54,252 nt of DNA from Clostridiales bacterium (GTDB lineage: Bacteria > Bacillota > Clostridia > Lachnospirales > Lachnospiraceae). The DNA is taken from the NCBI GenBank assembly GCA_012520815.1, contig JAAYNM010000086.1, positions 1 to 54,252 of the forward strand. The letters run 5' to 3'. The translations under genes were made by a program, and so were the position numbers. Below are positions 15,141-24,817 of this stretch, piece after piece. The first letter of the stretch is position 1. The number at the start of each line of letters is the position of its first letter. The notes beneath the pieces are model-generated. The model made no database searches. It saw nothing but the letters and a program-made list of their open reading frames with translations, and was not told where the DNA came from.

Positions 15141-18100
15141 TCACCCATTAAGTATACTCAACAATTCATCTTTTGACAAGCGACTTATTGAAATATTTTC
15201 GCCTGTTAAAACATCGTCAGACAGCTTAACTTTTGATTTCTGTAGCTTGATAATATTTTCCTCAATGGTGTTTTTTGCTATAAGTTTAAATACTGATACC
15301 ACTTTATCTTGTCCTATCCTGTGTGCTCTATCAGTAGCCTGATTTTGGACAGCCATATTCCACCATGGGTCATAATGAATAACTATATCAGCCCCAGTGA
15401 GATTTAATCCTGTGCCACCAACTTTAAGTGAGATTAAAAATACATTTGTGTTATCCTTATTAAATTTACCAACTATATTCATGCGTTCTTCTTTTTTTGT
15501 AGCGCCTGTCATCATATAATATGATATTTCTTCTTTTTCAAGTCTTTTGCTTATAATATCTAACATAGACGTAAACTGTGAAAATAATAGAATCTTATGT
15601 CCGCCTTCAATAGAATTTTTAATTAAGTCAATGCAAAGATCCAGTTTTGATGATTCATCCTCATAATTCTCATAACAAAGAGATGGATCACAGCATATCT
15701 GTCTGAGTCTCGTAAGTTCAGCAAGTATTTTAATCTTATTTTCAGAAAACTGACTACCTTCCTGATTAGCAATATCCTCTTTTAATTTCAAAGCATTAGC
15801 TGTGTATAATTTATGCTGTTCGCCTTCCATTTTAGCGAATAATTCATATTCCATTTTATCTGGAAGTTCCTTTAGGACTTGGCTTTTAATTCTTCTCATT
15901 ATAAATGGAGAAATAATTCTAGTTAAGCCTTTTCTAGCTTCTAGCTGATTATCCCTTACAATTGGAATCTCAAACTTTTCCCTAAATTTTGCACTGGAAT
16001 ATAAGAAACCTGGCATAATATAGTCAAAGATACTCCATAATTCACTAAGCCTGTTCTCTATTGGAGTTCCTGTTAGTGCAAATTTCGTCTCTGCCTTTAT
16101 CTTTTTAACTGCCCTTGCATTATTTGTGGTATGATTTTTTATATTCTGGGCTTCATCTATTATCTGAAATCTGAAATCAAATTTCTTGTATTCATCAATA
16201 TCTCTTTTTAGCAATTCATAGGAAGTAATTATAACATCTGCCTGCGTCTGTTCAATAATTTTAATTCTTTCACTTTTTGCGCCCGTAACTGCCACATATT
16301 TTAAATCAGGAGCAAAATTCAAAATTTCATTTTCCCAGTTATAAATAAGTGATGTAGGAGCCACTATAATTGATTTCTTTGTATTACTATTAATAAGATA
16401 CTCGTCGCTAAGAAGGGTAAGCACCTGAATCGTCTTACCTAGTCCCATATCATCTGCTAAAATCCCTCCAAAACCACATATATCTAAAGTTTTCATCCAT
16501 CTAAAGCCATGTTTTTGATAATCCCTTAAAATTTTATTAAAGCCCTTGGGAATTGGAATTTCACTATCTTCCACCTGTTTAATAGTTCGCACAAGTGTCT
16601 TAAATGTGGAATCTTTCTTGTATTCAGATACATTTCCACCTAGGCGACTATCAATATACAAAGCTCTGTATTTTGGTACAAAGATTTGATTATTAATCAA
16701 TTCATCTGCTGTAAAATCAAGGTCATAGGCCATACCAGCTAAAAGTTCTAGACCATTATCATCAAGTTTAACTAATGTATGGTTATTCAACTTTACATAT
16801 TTTTTCTTTTCCCTATAACTCTTTATTAAAAGTTCAAGTTCACGGCGGGAATAGTCACCTGCATCAATTTGAAGATTTAACCAATTGTCATCCACAACTA
16901 CCTTTGCACCAATCTTCATTGTATCTACAAGTTTTAGATTTTTAACAGCCTCTGTCATCTCTACAGGCCCAAAAGCTGCAATCTCCTTTACTCCACGGCT
17001 AAGGAGCTCATAGATTTTTTTATAACCACTGGCTTTTAATTCCCCTGCAGAATTGGTTTCATCAAAATATTTTGATAAAAGATTTTTCAATGAATATTCT
17101 TGATTGTAATCTCTGCAAACGTTTTTATTGCGACATACACCTCTGTATAGATCAAAAAAATCATCATTATATGTAGCATTGACCTTTAGCAAAATATCAT
17201 CGTCTACACTATGAAGTTCAAACCTTGTCTTAAGTTCCCAAGGCTCGTAATCCTCCTTTAGACCCTTTGGCATATCAATATCACTATATTCTGTAAGCAC
17301 AGGTAAAACAGCATTGCAAAATGATGCCATATCTTTTCTATTTATGGTAAGCATACGTTCTTCATTAATGAATATATTTTCAAGAAATTCACCCATATTG
17401 TTGCCAAAATCCCTGTCGCAACAAAAAACGCTTTCGTCATCAATCAAATATATCTTTTCATTGCCTTTTATAAAATGAGATATGTTATTTAAAAACAACT
17501 TATATCCACTATTTCCCACCTGTTCGATTGTAATGGATAATTCAGGATTACCGTAAACAATATTTGATTTTTGATTATCTGTTAACAACTTTTTATTGTC
17601 ACCTGCCAGCATATCAATAAAATTGTCTACATTTTCACCTGCAAGTATCATCTTTGATTTATCTTGAATAATTGCGCTATTTGCACCACTTATTGAACTT
17701 ATAGTTTTATCCATACGAATATTTTTAAGCACAAAAAGTAACATAATCTTAGATTCATCGCTAAAATTATCTATATTATGACAAATTCCATAATTCCTAC
17801 CATATTCCATGTAATCATTCGTTACAAACATTTTTTCAAATTCATACAAATTTCTAATGGCATAGCTCTTATCCCCATTGCCCACATAAAAGCTTATTTT
17901 TAACATTCTTCCCTGTATCTGAGCCTTGTATTTTAATTCTACCTCTATCTGAGATTTTTCTAAATATTTATCTACATGCCTATTTAAATACGAATTAACG
18001 ATTTTCCTTGTCTCAGCCGAAGTATATACTGCCTCTTCATTCTCGGGTTTCCTTTCTGCATATGCCAGTGCTAATGCAGCCACATGAACACATACTCCTT

Positions 18101-18338
18101 TTGTCTCCAAAAATTCTTTACAGCCACATCCGCAAGAAACAATTTTTTCATTGCTTAAAGTAAATCTCGCATTTATATCGTCATCAGTATATACTGTTCC
18201 CTGAACTGTTATATCATTTTTCCAAAAACTTCCAACTGAGCTAATATTTACATAACCTGCACGATTAAGCTCAATAGCCTCATTTATCGCGCTCGGCTTT
18301 TTTAAATATTTTTTTATATCTTCTACTGTGAATGCCAT
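15141..18338 (-). CDS. SNF2-family helicase with SWIM zinc finger
   Basis: A 1065-residue ATP-dependent DNA translocase of the bacterial SNF2/RapA-like group. A SWIM-type finger lies near residues 60-80 (CGCGCKEFLETKGVCVH, CxCx(n)CxH), followed by a long helicase-associated region (about 150-600). The Swi2/Snf2 core starts near 610 with Walker A in ADDMGLGKTIQ, DEAQ box in IIDEAQNIKN, and motif VI in DRAHRIGQ. No nuclease domain is fused. Substrate and role are unknown; such proteins are widespread in Clostridia and usually not tied to defence. It starts 14 bp after mnmA in the same operon. Confidence 0.92.
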   Translation of the reverse strand: MAFTVEDIKKYLKKPSAINEAIELNRAGYVNISSVGSFWKNDITVQGTVYTDDDINARFTLSNEKIVSCGCGCKEFLETKGVCVHVAALALAYAERKPENEEAVYTSAETRKIVNSYLNRHVDKYLEKSQIEVELKYKAQIQGRMLKISFYVGNGDKSYAIRNLYEFEKMFVTNDYMEYGRNYGICHNIDNFSDESKIMLLFVLKNIRMDKTISSISGANSAIIQDKSKMILAGENVDNFIDMLAGDNKKLLTDNQKSNIVYGNPELSITIEQVGNSGYKLFLNNISHFIKGNEKIYLIDDESVFCCDRDFGNNMGEFLENIFINEERMLTINRKDMASFCNAVLPVLTEYSDIDMPKGLKEDYEPWELKTRFELHSVDDDILLKVNATYNDDFFDLYRGVCRNKNVCRDYNQEYSLKNLLSKYFDETNSAGELKASGYKKIYELLSRGVKEIAAFGPVEMTEAVKNLKLVDTMKIGAKVVVDDNWLNLQIDAGDYSRRELELLIKSYREKKKYVKLNNHTLVKLDDNGLELLAGMAYDLDFTADELINNQIFVPKYRALYIDSRLGGNVSEYKKDSTFKTLVRTIKQVEDSEIPIPKGFNKILRDYQKHGFRWMKTLDICGFGGILADDMGLGKTIQVLTLLSDEYLINSNTKKSIIVAPTSLIYNWENEILNFAPDLKYVAVTGAKSERIKIIEQTQADVIITSYELLKRDIDEYKKFDFRFQIIDEAQNIKNHTTNNARAVKKIKAETKFALTGTPIENRLSELWSIFDYIMPGFLYSSAKFREKFEIPIVRDNQLEARKGLTRIISPFIMRRIKSQVLKELPDKMEYELFAKMEGEQHKLYTANALKLKEDIANQEGSQFSENKIKILAELTRLRQICCDPSLCYENYEDESSKLDLCIDLIKNSIEGGHKILLFSQFTSMLDIISKRLEKEEISYYMMTGATKKEERMNIVGKFNKDNTNVFLISLKVGGTGLNLTGADIVIHYDPWWNMAVQNQATDRAHRIGQDKVVSVFKLIAKNTIEENIIKLQKSKVKLSDDVLTGENISISRLSKDELLSILNG

Positions 18339-18352
18339 CTAATCATCTACCT

Positions 18353-19408
18353 TTATAAAATTGTTCCACCACAAGCAACATATTCTCCATCATATAATAC
18401 AAGAGCCTGTCCTGGCGTAGCTGCCCGGACTGGTTCATCAAATTCGCATGTCAATATCCCATCTTTATAAAAAGCTGTACATTGACTTTTTTTATGACTA
18501 TATCGAATTTTTCCTAAAAATCTTTTTCCATCTTCTATGGAATCCACACCCATAAAATTAATATTACAAGCTCTTACTTTGGTAACGAATAAATCTTCAT
18601 TTTCACCAATAATAATCTGATTTTTTTTCTTATCAATTCCTGTAACAAAAACAGGGTGACCAAGTGCAATACCCAATCCTTTTCTCTGTCCTATTGTATA
18701 ATGGATAATTCCTTTATGTCTTCCTAGAACATTGCCTTCCTTATCTACAAAATTGCCCTCCTTAGCAATTTTATCAGAGTGTGCTTTTATGAATGATCCA
18801 TAATCACCATCTGGAATAAAGCAAATATCTTGACTATCCGCCTTGTCAGCAACATTTAGACCTATTTCCCTGGCTATCTTCCTTATCTCTTCCTTTTGGT
18901 ATTGGCCTATTGGCATAATGGTCTTTGATAGCTGATCTTGAGTTAGATTATAAAGGGCATATGTCTGATCCTTCCCTTCAGAAGAAGCGCATTTTATTGC
19001 GTATCTCCCATTATCTCTAAGTTCTATTTTCGCATAATGTCCTGTTGCAATATATTGTGCACCAAGTTCCTCACCCTTTCCCATAAGTGCTTCCCACTTG
19101 ATGGTTCTATTACAGGTATTACAAGGATTTGGTGTAAGTCCATCAAAATAATCATTAATAAAATAATCCACCACGTTACATTTAAACTGTTTTCTAAAGT
19201 CAACAACATAGTATGGAATATCTAATATTTTTGCTACTGCCATCGCATCTTCCACACATAATGGATTAATCATTTTATCTTTTATATTTCCATCCTGCCA
19301 TGTATGCATTGTCACTCCAATGACATCATAGCCCGCCTTCTTCAATAGGTACGCACTAACTGAAGAATCCACTCCTCCAGACATACCTATAATAACTTTT
19401 TTTCCCAT
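18353..19408 (-). CDS. mnmA: tRNA-specific 2-thiouridylase MnmA
   Basis: Makes 2-thiouridine at U34 of Lys, Glu and Gln tRNAs, using ATP and sulfur from a cysteine desulfurase relay. The PP-loop GMSGGVDSSVSAYLL is at residues 8-22; the nucleophile cysteine is in NPCNTCNRTIKW and the second catalytic cysteine in DSQDICFIPDGDY. The length of 351 is usual. It is the first gene of the long minus-strand run ending with arcC. No IscS-like gene is adjacent. The preceding gap contains a 9-bp inverted repeat (CACATTTTA at 19454-19462 with 19477-19485) of unknown meaning. Confidence 0.95.
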   Translation of the reverse strand: MGKKVIIGMSGGVDSSVSAYLLKKAGYDVIGVTMHTWQDGNIKDKMINPLCVEDAMAVAKILDIPYYVVDFRKQFKCNVVDYFINDYFDGLTPNPCNTCNRTIKWEALMGKGEELGAQYIATGHYAKIELRDNGRYAIKCASSEGKDQTYALYNLTQDQLSKTIMPIGQYQKEEIRKIAREIGLNVADKADSQDICFIPDGDYGSFIKAHSDKIAKEGNFVDKEGNVLGRHKGIIHYTIGQRKGLGIALGHPVFVTGIDKKKNQIIIGENEDLFVTKVRACNINFMGVDSIEDGKRFLGKIRYSHKKSQCTAFYKDGILTCEFDEPVRAATPGQALVLYDGEYVACGGTIL

Positions 19409-19541
19409 GTATATCTCCTTTAAAAACCGAATTTAAAGCACCTTATAGCATATCACATTTTAACTAATATTGACAGTAAAATGTGTTTCGCTTATTTCAA
19501 TTTGATTTTCCTTAGATGTGCTGTATATTTCCTTCTGGTTC

Positions 19542-19591
19542 AATAAAAATTGCCTCATTTAAGTTTGAATTATCAAACCCTGAATGAGGCA
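19542..19591 (-). terminator. Terminator after metA
   Basis: TGCCTCATT (19551-19559) pairs with AATGAGGCA (19583-19591), with a second inner stem AGTTTGA/TCAAACC. The minus-strand tail is TTTTTATTG; the plus strand also ends in a T-run, but no plus-strand gene needs it. Confidence 0.85.
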
Positions 19592-19608
19592 GTTGTTTCT
19601 TTTTTATC

Positions 19609-20556
19609 TTACAAGTGATAAGGTGTTACCTGATATACATAATAATTTAGCCAATTGGTGTAGAGGCCATTAGCATGTCCCCTCCATGTAAGCAATGGTG
19701 GGATAGATGGGTCATCATTCTCATAATAATTCTTTGGAATATTAATATCCAAACCCTTTTCCATATCTCTTTTGTATTCAATATCTAATGTATTTCTATC
19801 ATATTCTGGATGACCTGTTACAAAAATTTGTTTTCCTGCTTCTGAAATGACTATAAATGGACCTGCCTCTTCTGATTCCGCAACAATTTGTAACTTCGGG
19901 TTTTTGAGTATATCTTCTCGCAAAAAACTTGTGTGTCTAGAGTGTGGTGCTTTAAAAACATCATCAAATCCTCTAACTAGTGGCACTTTTCTATGCAAAA
20001 CTTTATGATCAAATATTCCGAAAAGTTTTTCTTTTAGTAGTTCTTTTTTTATTCCATAGTGATAATACAAGCCAGCCTGAGCACCCCAACAAATATGAAG
20101 TGTACTTGTAACATGCGTCTTTGACCATTCCATTATTATCTTCATTTCATCCCAGTATGTTACATCTTCAAACTCCATCTGTTCCACAGGAGCACCAGTT
20201 ATAATAAATCCATCAAAATGCTTGTCTTCTATTTCAGAAAATTTTGAATAGAATTGATTCAAATGACTAGCTGGCGTATTTTTTGAGATATGACTTTCAA
20301 CACACACAAATGTAATATCCACCTGAAGAGGTGTATTCGATAAAGCTCTAAGTAGCTGTATTTCTGTTTCATGTTTTAATGGCATTAGATTTAAAATAGC
20401 TATCTTTAATGGACGTATATCCTGCATAATCGCTCTATTTTCGTCCATGATAAATATGTTTTCTTGTTCTATAACTGCCTTAGCTGGCAAATCTCCTTGT
20501 ACCTTAATAGGCATCTTATTCACCTTCACATCTTTTTTATTTTTATTAGGATTCAT
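19609..20556 (-). CDS. metA: Homoserine O-acyltransferase, probably acetyl-CoA dependent
   Basis: First step of methionine synthesis from homoserine. This 315-residue MetA-type protein has the catalytic cysteine in HICWGAQAG, and His and Glu of the triad in VTGHPEYD. The residue that sets acyl donor choice (position 111 in E. coli, Gly for succinyl-CoA) reads Glu here, in [12 protein letters not shown]; published work on the Bacillus cereus protein ties Glu to acetyl-CoA use. It follows ligA by 46 bp and is closed by a strong terminator. No S-box or T-box leader is present, so it has no dedicated methionine control that I can see. Confidence 0.93.
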   Translation of the reverse strand: MNPNKNKKDVKVNKMPIKVQGDLPAKAVIEQENIFIMDENRAIMQDIRPLKIAILNLMPLKHETEIQLLRALSNTPLQVDITFVCVESHISKNTPASHLNQFYSKFSEIEDKHFDGFIITGAPVEQMEFEDVTYWDEMKIIMEWSKTHVTSTLHICWGAQAGLYYHYGIKKELLKEKLFGIFDHKVLHRKVPLVRGFDDVFKAPHSRHTSFLREDILKNPKLQIVAESEEAGPFIVISEAGKQIFVTGHPEYDRNTLDIEYKRDMEKGLDINIPKNYYENDDPSIPPLLTWRGHANGLYTNWLNYYVYQVTPYHL

Positions 20557-20602
20557 TCTAACAGAATAATGACTTTATTTCAATGTGATTATTCCCCATC
20601 CA

Positions 20603-22618
20603 TCATCTACCAATGAGTTTTAAAAATTCCTCTTCAGTAATAACTGGCACTCCTAACTTCGCTGCGTTCTTGTTTTTAGATGAGTTGGATAATGCATCAT
20701 TGTTAATTAAATAGTCTGTTTTTGCAGAAACACTTCCTGTTACTTTTCCACCCAATGATTCGATTAATTCTTTAATCTCATTTCTGTTATTAAAATGAAT
20801 TACGCTTCCTGTAATAACGAAAGTTTTATCCGTAATTGGGCTATCCGAAACATTCGGTCCCGCCTCAATGGATAATTCTTCTAATAATCTGTTTAGTACA
20901 TTTACATTTTCTTCATTTGCAAAATAATCTGTAAATGTATTTGCTATTATTTCTCCTACGCCTTCAGCATTTACAAGTTCCTCTTTATCAGCGCTAATCA
21001 CCGCAGATATATCATTATTAAAATGCTTACAAATAACTTTAGCATTGCTTAAACCAACATTTAATATTCCCAATCCATATATCAACTTCGGCAGTGTGAC
21101 TTTTCTTGAATCATTTACAGCCTTTATAATATTGTCAAATGATTTCCTTCCAAATCCGACCATTGTGGTAATCTGTTCTTCATATCTATCCAAATGATAG
21201 ATATCACTATATTCCTTTATAAAACCCCTATCTATAAATTTTTCTAGAGTTTCTTCTGATAATCCATCAATGTTTAATGCATTTCTGCTTGCAAAGTGAG
21301 CAAATTTCTTTATAAACTTAGCTGGACACTTTGAATTTACGCAGTACAATGATTTGACATCATTTACCATGCTGATATTTGTCTTTTCGCCGCACGCAGG
21401 ACATGTATCTGGAATTTCAAGGTTACCACTTCTAGTATTATTAGTGGCGATTTGTGGAATAATCATATTCGCCTTATATACTTCAATTTCATCCCCAATA
21501 CCCAACTCTAGGGATTCAACAATGCTAACATTGTGTACACTAGCTCTAGATACTGTAGTTCCCTCAATTTCAACTGGTTCAAAAATTGCCACAGGATTTA
21601 TAAGTCCTGTTCTTGATGGACTCCACTCCATTTCTAAGAGTTTGGTCTTAACTATTTCATCCTTCCACTTAAATGCTATTCCATTTCTTGGAAATTTAGC
21701 CGTGGATCCAAGGCTTAGACCATATTGGATATCATCATAAATAAGCACTAGACCATCAGATGGCAAATCATAATTTACTATTTTTTTAGCAAAATATTCT
21801 ACAGCTTCGTCAACTGTATCTTTAGTAACTAATCTATATTCCACAACTTCAAAACCTTGTTCTCTCAAAAATTCAAATTGATTCACAAGACTATTTCCAA
21901 ATTCCATTTCTTCAGCTGTTACTAATGTAAATGCGTAAAAATGAACATTTCTGGATGCCGTTACTTCATTGCTAAGCTGTCTAACTGAACCTGCACATAA
22001 ATTTCTTGGATTTTTGTATTTAGCATCTGCATCTTTTATTTCTTTATTGATTTCCTCGAAATCGGAATATTTTATAATTGCCTCGCCTCTAAGAACTAAT
22101 TCTTTTTTATATTTTATATTTAATGGAATGTTTTTAAAAGTTCTAGCGTTATTTGTAATAACTTCACCAACCTCACCATTTCCTCTGGTTACTGCCTTAA
22201 TAAGTTTACCCTCGTTATATGTTAATACGACTGTTAATCCATCTAATTTCCAAGATAAAACACCTTCCTTATCACCCAAGAAAGCCTCCAATTCCTCTAT
22301 ATTCTTTGTCTTATCCAATGATAACATAGGCCTTTGATGGTTTTCCTTTGGTAGAGAACTCAACACATCATATCCAACATTTACCGTTGGGCTATTGGCA
22401 AAAATAATTCCTGTTTCTTCTTCAAGTTTAAGTAACTCATCATACATTTCATCATATTCAAAGTTGGTCATTATTTCACTGCCCAACTGATAGTATGCTT
22501 TAGATGCATTATTTAATATATCAATTAGTTCCTTAATTCTTTCTGTTTTATCCCTTTTCGCATCATTTATCTTAGTCTTATCTTCTGAAATAATCTCTGT
22601 TTCAACTGTTTTTTTCAT
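20603..22618 (-). CDS. ligA: NAD-dependent DNA ligase LigA
   Basis: Seals nicks in replication and repair. The 671-residue protein has the Ia domain, the adenylation domain with the active-site lysine in SWKLDGLTVVL (about residue 124), the OB fold, a four-cysteine zinc finger (CPACG...CVNSKCPAKF, about 405-430), helix-hairpin-helix repeats (about 440-580) and a C-terminal BRCT domain (about 590-670, FVITGSV...GGKVTGSVSAKTDYLI). The order and length are standard. It begins 32 bp after rluF. No pcrA/uvrD gene, a frequent neighbour, lies here. Confidence 0.96.
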   Translation of the reverse strand: MKKTVETEIISEDKTKINDAKRDKTERIKELIDILNNASKAYYQLGSEIMTNFEYDEMYDELLKLEEETGIIFANSPTVNVGYDVLSSLPKENHQRPMLSLDKTKNIEELEAFLGDKEGVLSWKLDGLTVVLTYNEGKLIKAVTRGNGEVGEVITNNARTFKNIPLNIKYKKELVLRGEAIIKYSDFEEINKEIKDADAKYKNPRNLCAGSVRQLSNEVTASRNVHFYAFTLVTAEEMEFGNSLVNQFEFLREQGFEVVEYRLVTKDTVDEAVEYFAKKIVNYDLPSDGLVLIYDDIQYGLSLGSTAKFPRNGIAFKWKDEIVKTKLLEMEWSPSRTGLINPVAIFEPVEIEGTTVSRASVHNVSIVESLELGIGDEIEVYKANMIIPQIATNNTRSGNLEIPDTCPACGEKTNISMVNDVKSLYCVNSKCPAKFIKKFAHFASRNALNIDGLSEETLEKFIDRGFIKEYSDIYHLDRYEEQITTMVGFGRKSFDNIIKAVNDSRKVTLPKLIYGLGILNVGLSNAKVICKHFNNDISAVISADKEELVNAEGVGEIIANTFTDYFANEENVNVLNRLLEELSIEAGPNVSDSPITDKTFVITGSVIHFNNRNEIKELIESLGGKVTGSVSAKTDYLINNDALSNSSKNKNAAKLGVPVITEEEFLKLIGR

Positions 22619-22650
22619 TGAATGGAATCCTCAATTCTTTCACAAATATT

Positions 22651-23376
22651 TTATTTTTTTTTGGATAATAGCCTCAATAATTCAGAATATTCCTTATCCT
22701 CTATTATCCTGTATTTACCAGATTTTATCCCATCTAGCTTTATATTCATTATTCTAATTCTCTTTAATTTTATCACATTATATCCAAGGTATTTGCACAT
22801 TCGACGTATCTGTCTATTCAAGCCTTGGGTTAAAATAATCCTAAATGAATCCTTTGATATCTTTTCCACAAAACATCTCCTAGTTACTGTATCCAGACCA
22901 TGCTCTTTATCCACAATTGGAATTCCCCCAGACATACTTTTAATGAATTCCTTATCTATTTCCCTGTCTACGGTTACAACATACTCTTTTTCATGATAGT
23001 TTGACCCACGCATCATTTTATCAGATAATTCACCGTAATTCGTTAATAGTATGAGCCCCTCAGAGTTTTTGTCCAATCTTCCTATCGGAAAAATTCTCGT
23101 AGAAAAGTTAATAAAATCCACGATATTATCTTTATTCCTTTTATCTGTTGTACATTCAATACCAACAGGTTTATTTAAGGCTATTAGAACATATTTGCTC
23201 TCTTTTATTACTTTCTTACCTTTGTATAGAATATCTGATGCTTGCGAAACTTTCATTCCCATGGTAGCAACTTTACCATCCACTGTAATACTTCCTGCTA
23301 ATATTAATTTGTCAGCTTCTCGCCTAGAACATATACCTGCGTCAGCAAGATATTTATTTAGTCTTATATCTTCCAT
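22651..23376 (-). CDS. rluF: 23S rRNA pseudouridine synthase, RluF type
   Basis: An RsuA/RluB-family enzyme of 241 residues: S4 RNA-binding domain (1-60, RLNKYLADAGICSRREADKL) and catalytic domain with the Asp in IFPIGRLDKNSEGL (around 100). NKPVGIECTTD, DNIVDFIN and QGLNRQIRRMCKYLG follow the RluF pattern (E. coli modifies U2604) rather than RluB or RsuA. The basic C-terminal extension of E. coli RluF is absent. The ATG at 23376 is preferred over a TTG four codons upstream that has no usable ribosome site. Confidence 0.88.
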   Translation of the reverse strand: MEDIRLNKYLADAGICSRREADKLILAGSITVDGKVATMGMKVSQASDILYKGKKVIKESKYVLIALNKPVGIECTTDKRNKDNIVDFINFSTRIFPIGRLDKNSEGLILLTNYGELSDKMMRGSNYHEKEYVVTVDREIDKEFIKSMSGGIPIVDKEHGLDTVTRRCFVEKISKDSFRIILTQGLNRQIRRMCKYLGYNVIKLKRIRIMNIKLDGIKSGKYRIIEDKEYSELLRLLSKKK

Positions 23377-23410
23377 TCGTTTATCCAAACTTTCTCATAT
23401 ATTTTTCTTT

Positions 23411-23451
23411 AAAATAATTAAATGAGCAAGAGGCCTCAACTCCTCTTGCTC
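23411..23451 (-). terminator. Terminator between the 378-residue membrane protein gene and rluF
   Basis: A 10-bp stem, GAGCAAGAGG (23424-23433) with CCTCTTGCTC (23442-23451), and an AT-rich tail (ATTTAATTATTTT) on the minus strand. Confidence 0.75.
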
Positions 23452-23470
23452 CTAAATGCATTTGAAACAA

Positions 23471-24607
23471 CTACTGTGTTGCTGTGTCGTCTGAAGGAAG
23501 TGCATTGAAAACTGCTGCTAAGTCCGCATCTGAAGCAATCGCAGAACTTAATGATGCGTTTACACCCTCTTCAAGAGTCTTTATCTTATTTTTATCAATG
23601 TCACTTGAAATATAGGTATCAATAACCTCTTTAACTGTCAAATTATGAACGTAATATTTTTCATCCTTATTGACAATTATAAATGACTCGCATCCAGGTG
23701 CTGCTGTCTCAACATTATAGAACTTTATGCCATATGTTACCACAACAACATATGTATTTTCTTTAACACTGTTTATCTGGTAGCAGGTTATATTTTGGAA
23801 TGATTCAATATACTTCTTTAATATTTCATATTTTTCCAAAGAAACTTGTGACATATCATCTACATACTTGCTTAGTTCTTCTATATCAGCATCAATTCTC
23901 TCTGCCTGTAAATAATTTTTAATTAATGTTGTAATCTCTGAATTCGATGGTAGTGCCACAGGAACACTTTCGTCTATTGTTGTCTGTTCCTCTGTAGTAG
24001 TCTCTTGTGCTTCATCAGTTGTTTTCTTATCCTCATCATCCTTTGATTGGCAACTTCCAACTCCAATAATGACACAAATCAAGATAATGAATATTACCAC
24101 TCCACCAGCAATATATAGCGCCATTTTGTTTTTTAATAAGAGTTCAAGCTTAGAAGAATTATCTGAACCATCTTCTTTCGATTTTCTTTTATTTGTCAGT
24201 ATTTGTCTGCAATTTGCAACAACATCCCTGACCTGCTCTGGTTTTGTCTCTGGCTTAGTTGTCGATTTTGTTACCGACTTGTCCTTTATATTCTTCTTTT
24301 TTTTATTATTGGCTTTTCTTGGGCGGCCTGACTCGCTCTTGAATTCTTTAATTTCTGGCTCTACCTCAATCTCATCCAAATATGCAAACATATCATCATC
24401 TAATATATCTGAGTTTATATCTATATCTTCTGCTACTTTCTTCTCTGATTCTTCCACATATTCAATATTTTCTGCACCTTCAAAATCATTATCCTTTACA
24501 TTAAAATCAATTTCTTTTTCTGCTCTGTCAATATTGTCAATTCTTTTATCATTTTTATTACTTACTGTTCTATCATTACTTACCGTATTTTTTCTATTTT
24601 TTGCCAT
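23471..24607 (-). CDS. Single-pass membrane protein with disordered N-terminus
   Basis: Not recognised as a named family. The 378-residue product has about 160 residues of low-complexity cytoplasmic sequence (an acidic block followed by a Lys-rich block with GRPRKANNKKKKNIKDK), one membrane helix (about 163-184) and an outer part of about 190 residues that starts with a Thr/Glu linker. The last 150 residues look like an NTF2-like alpha/beta fold. The 33485-34891 product is built the same way. ATG at 24607 chosen because AAGGA lies nine bases upstream; the frame extends to a TTG with no ribosome site. Function unknown; a cell-envelope role is a guess. Confidence 0.75.
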   Translation of the reverse strand: MAKNRKNTVSNDRTVSNKNDKRIDNIDRAEKEIDFNVKDNDFEGAENIEYVEESEKKVAEDIDINSDILDDDMFAYLDEIEVEPEIKEFKSESGRPRKANNKKKKNIKDKSVTKSTTKPETKPEQVRDVVANCRQILTNKRKSKEDGSDNSSKLELLLKNKMALYIAGGVVIFIILICVIIGVGSCQSKDDEDKKTTDEAQETTTEEQTTIDESVPVALPSNSEITTLIKNYLQAERIDADIEELSKYVDDMSQVSLEKYEILKKYIESFQNITCYQINSVKENTYVVVVTYGIKFYNVETAAPGCESFIIVNKDEKYYVHNLTVKEVIDTYISSDIDKNKIKTLEEGVNASLSSAIASDADLAAVFNALPSDDTATQ

Positions 24608-24703
24608 TTTTACTGGTCCTTCTTTCAATGTATTTATATAAATAATTCAAGTCAAAATTCATCTATAATAATAACAAAAAGGACAATAAAAATCAACAAA
24701 GTA

Positions 24704-24732
24704 TTGCTTTAAAAGTTACATTTGGATATAAT
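24704..24732 (+). promoter_or_regulatory. Promoter of tRNA-Arg
   Basis: TTGCTT (24704-24709), 17-bp spacer, TATAAT (24727-24732), ending 11 bp before the tRNA. Confidence 0.7.
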
Positions 24733-24743
24733 CTAATTTGCAT

Positions 24744-24815
24744 GCACTTGTAGTCTAATGGATATAACGTACCCCTCCGGAGGGTAAGATGTGGGTTCGA
24801 TTCCCGCCAGGTGCA
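24744..24815 (+). tRNA. tRNA-Arg (anticodon CCG)
   Basis: Seven-pair acceptor stem GCACTTG/CAGGTGC, anticodon stem TACCC/GGGTA with loop CTCCGGA (anticodon CCG, reads CGG), T-arm GTGGG-TTCGATT-CCCGC, discriminator A. The 3' CCA is not encoded. The D-stem has two mismatches (GTCT against TAAC). Its 3' end lies 2 bp from the stop of the converging DUF5688 gene. Confidence 0.93.
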
Positions 24816-24817
24816 TT

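Noticed and set aside
15141-18338. Phage-defence system built on the SNF2 helicase
   Set aside because: No nuclease, methylase, PLD or other defence partner is nearby; neighbours are mnmA, a sensor and a cell-wall enzyme. It looks like an ordinary chromosomal SNF2 gene.
24744-24815. tRNA-Arg as an integration site
   Set aside because: No integrase, no direct repeat of the tRNA 3' end and no change in gene type nearby.
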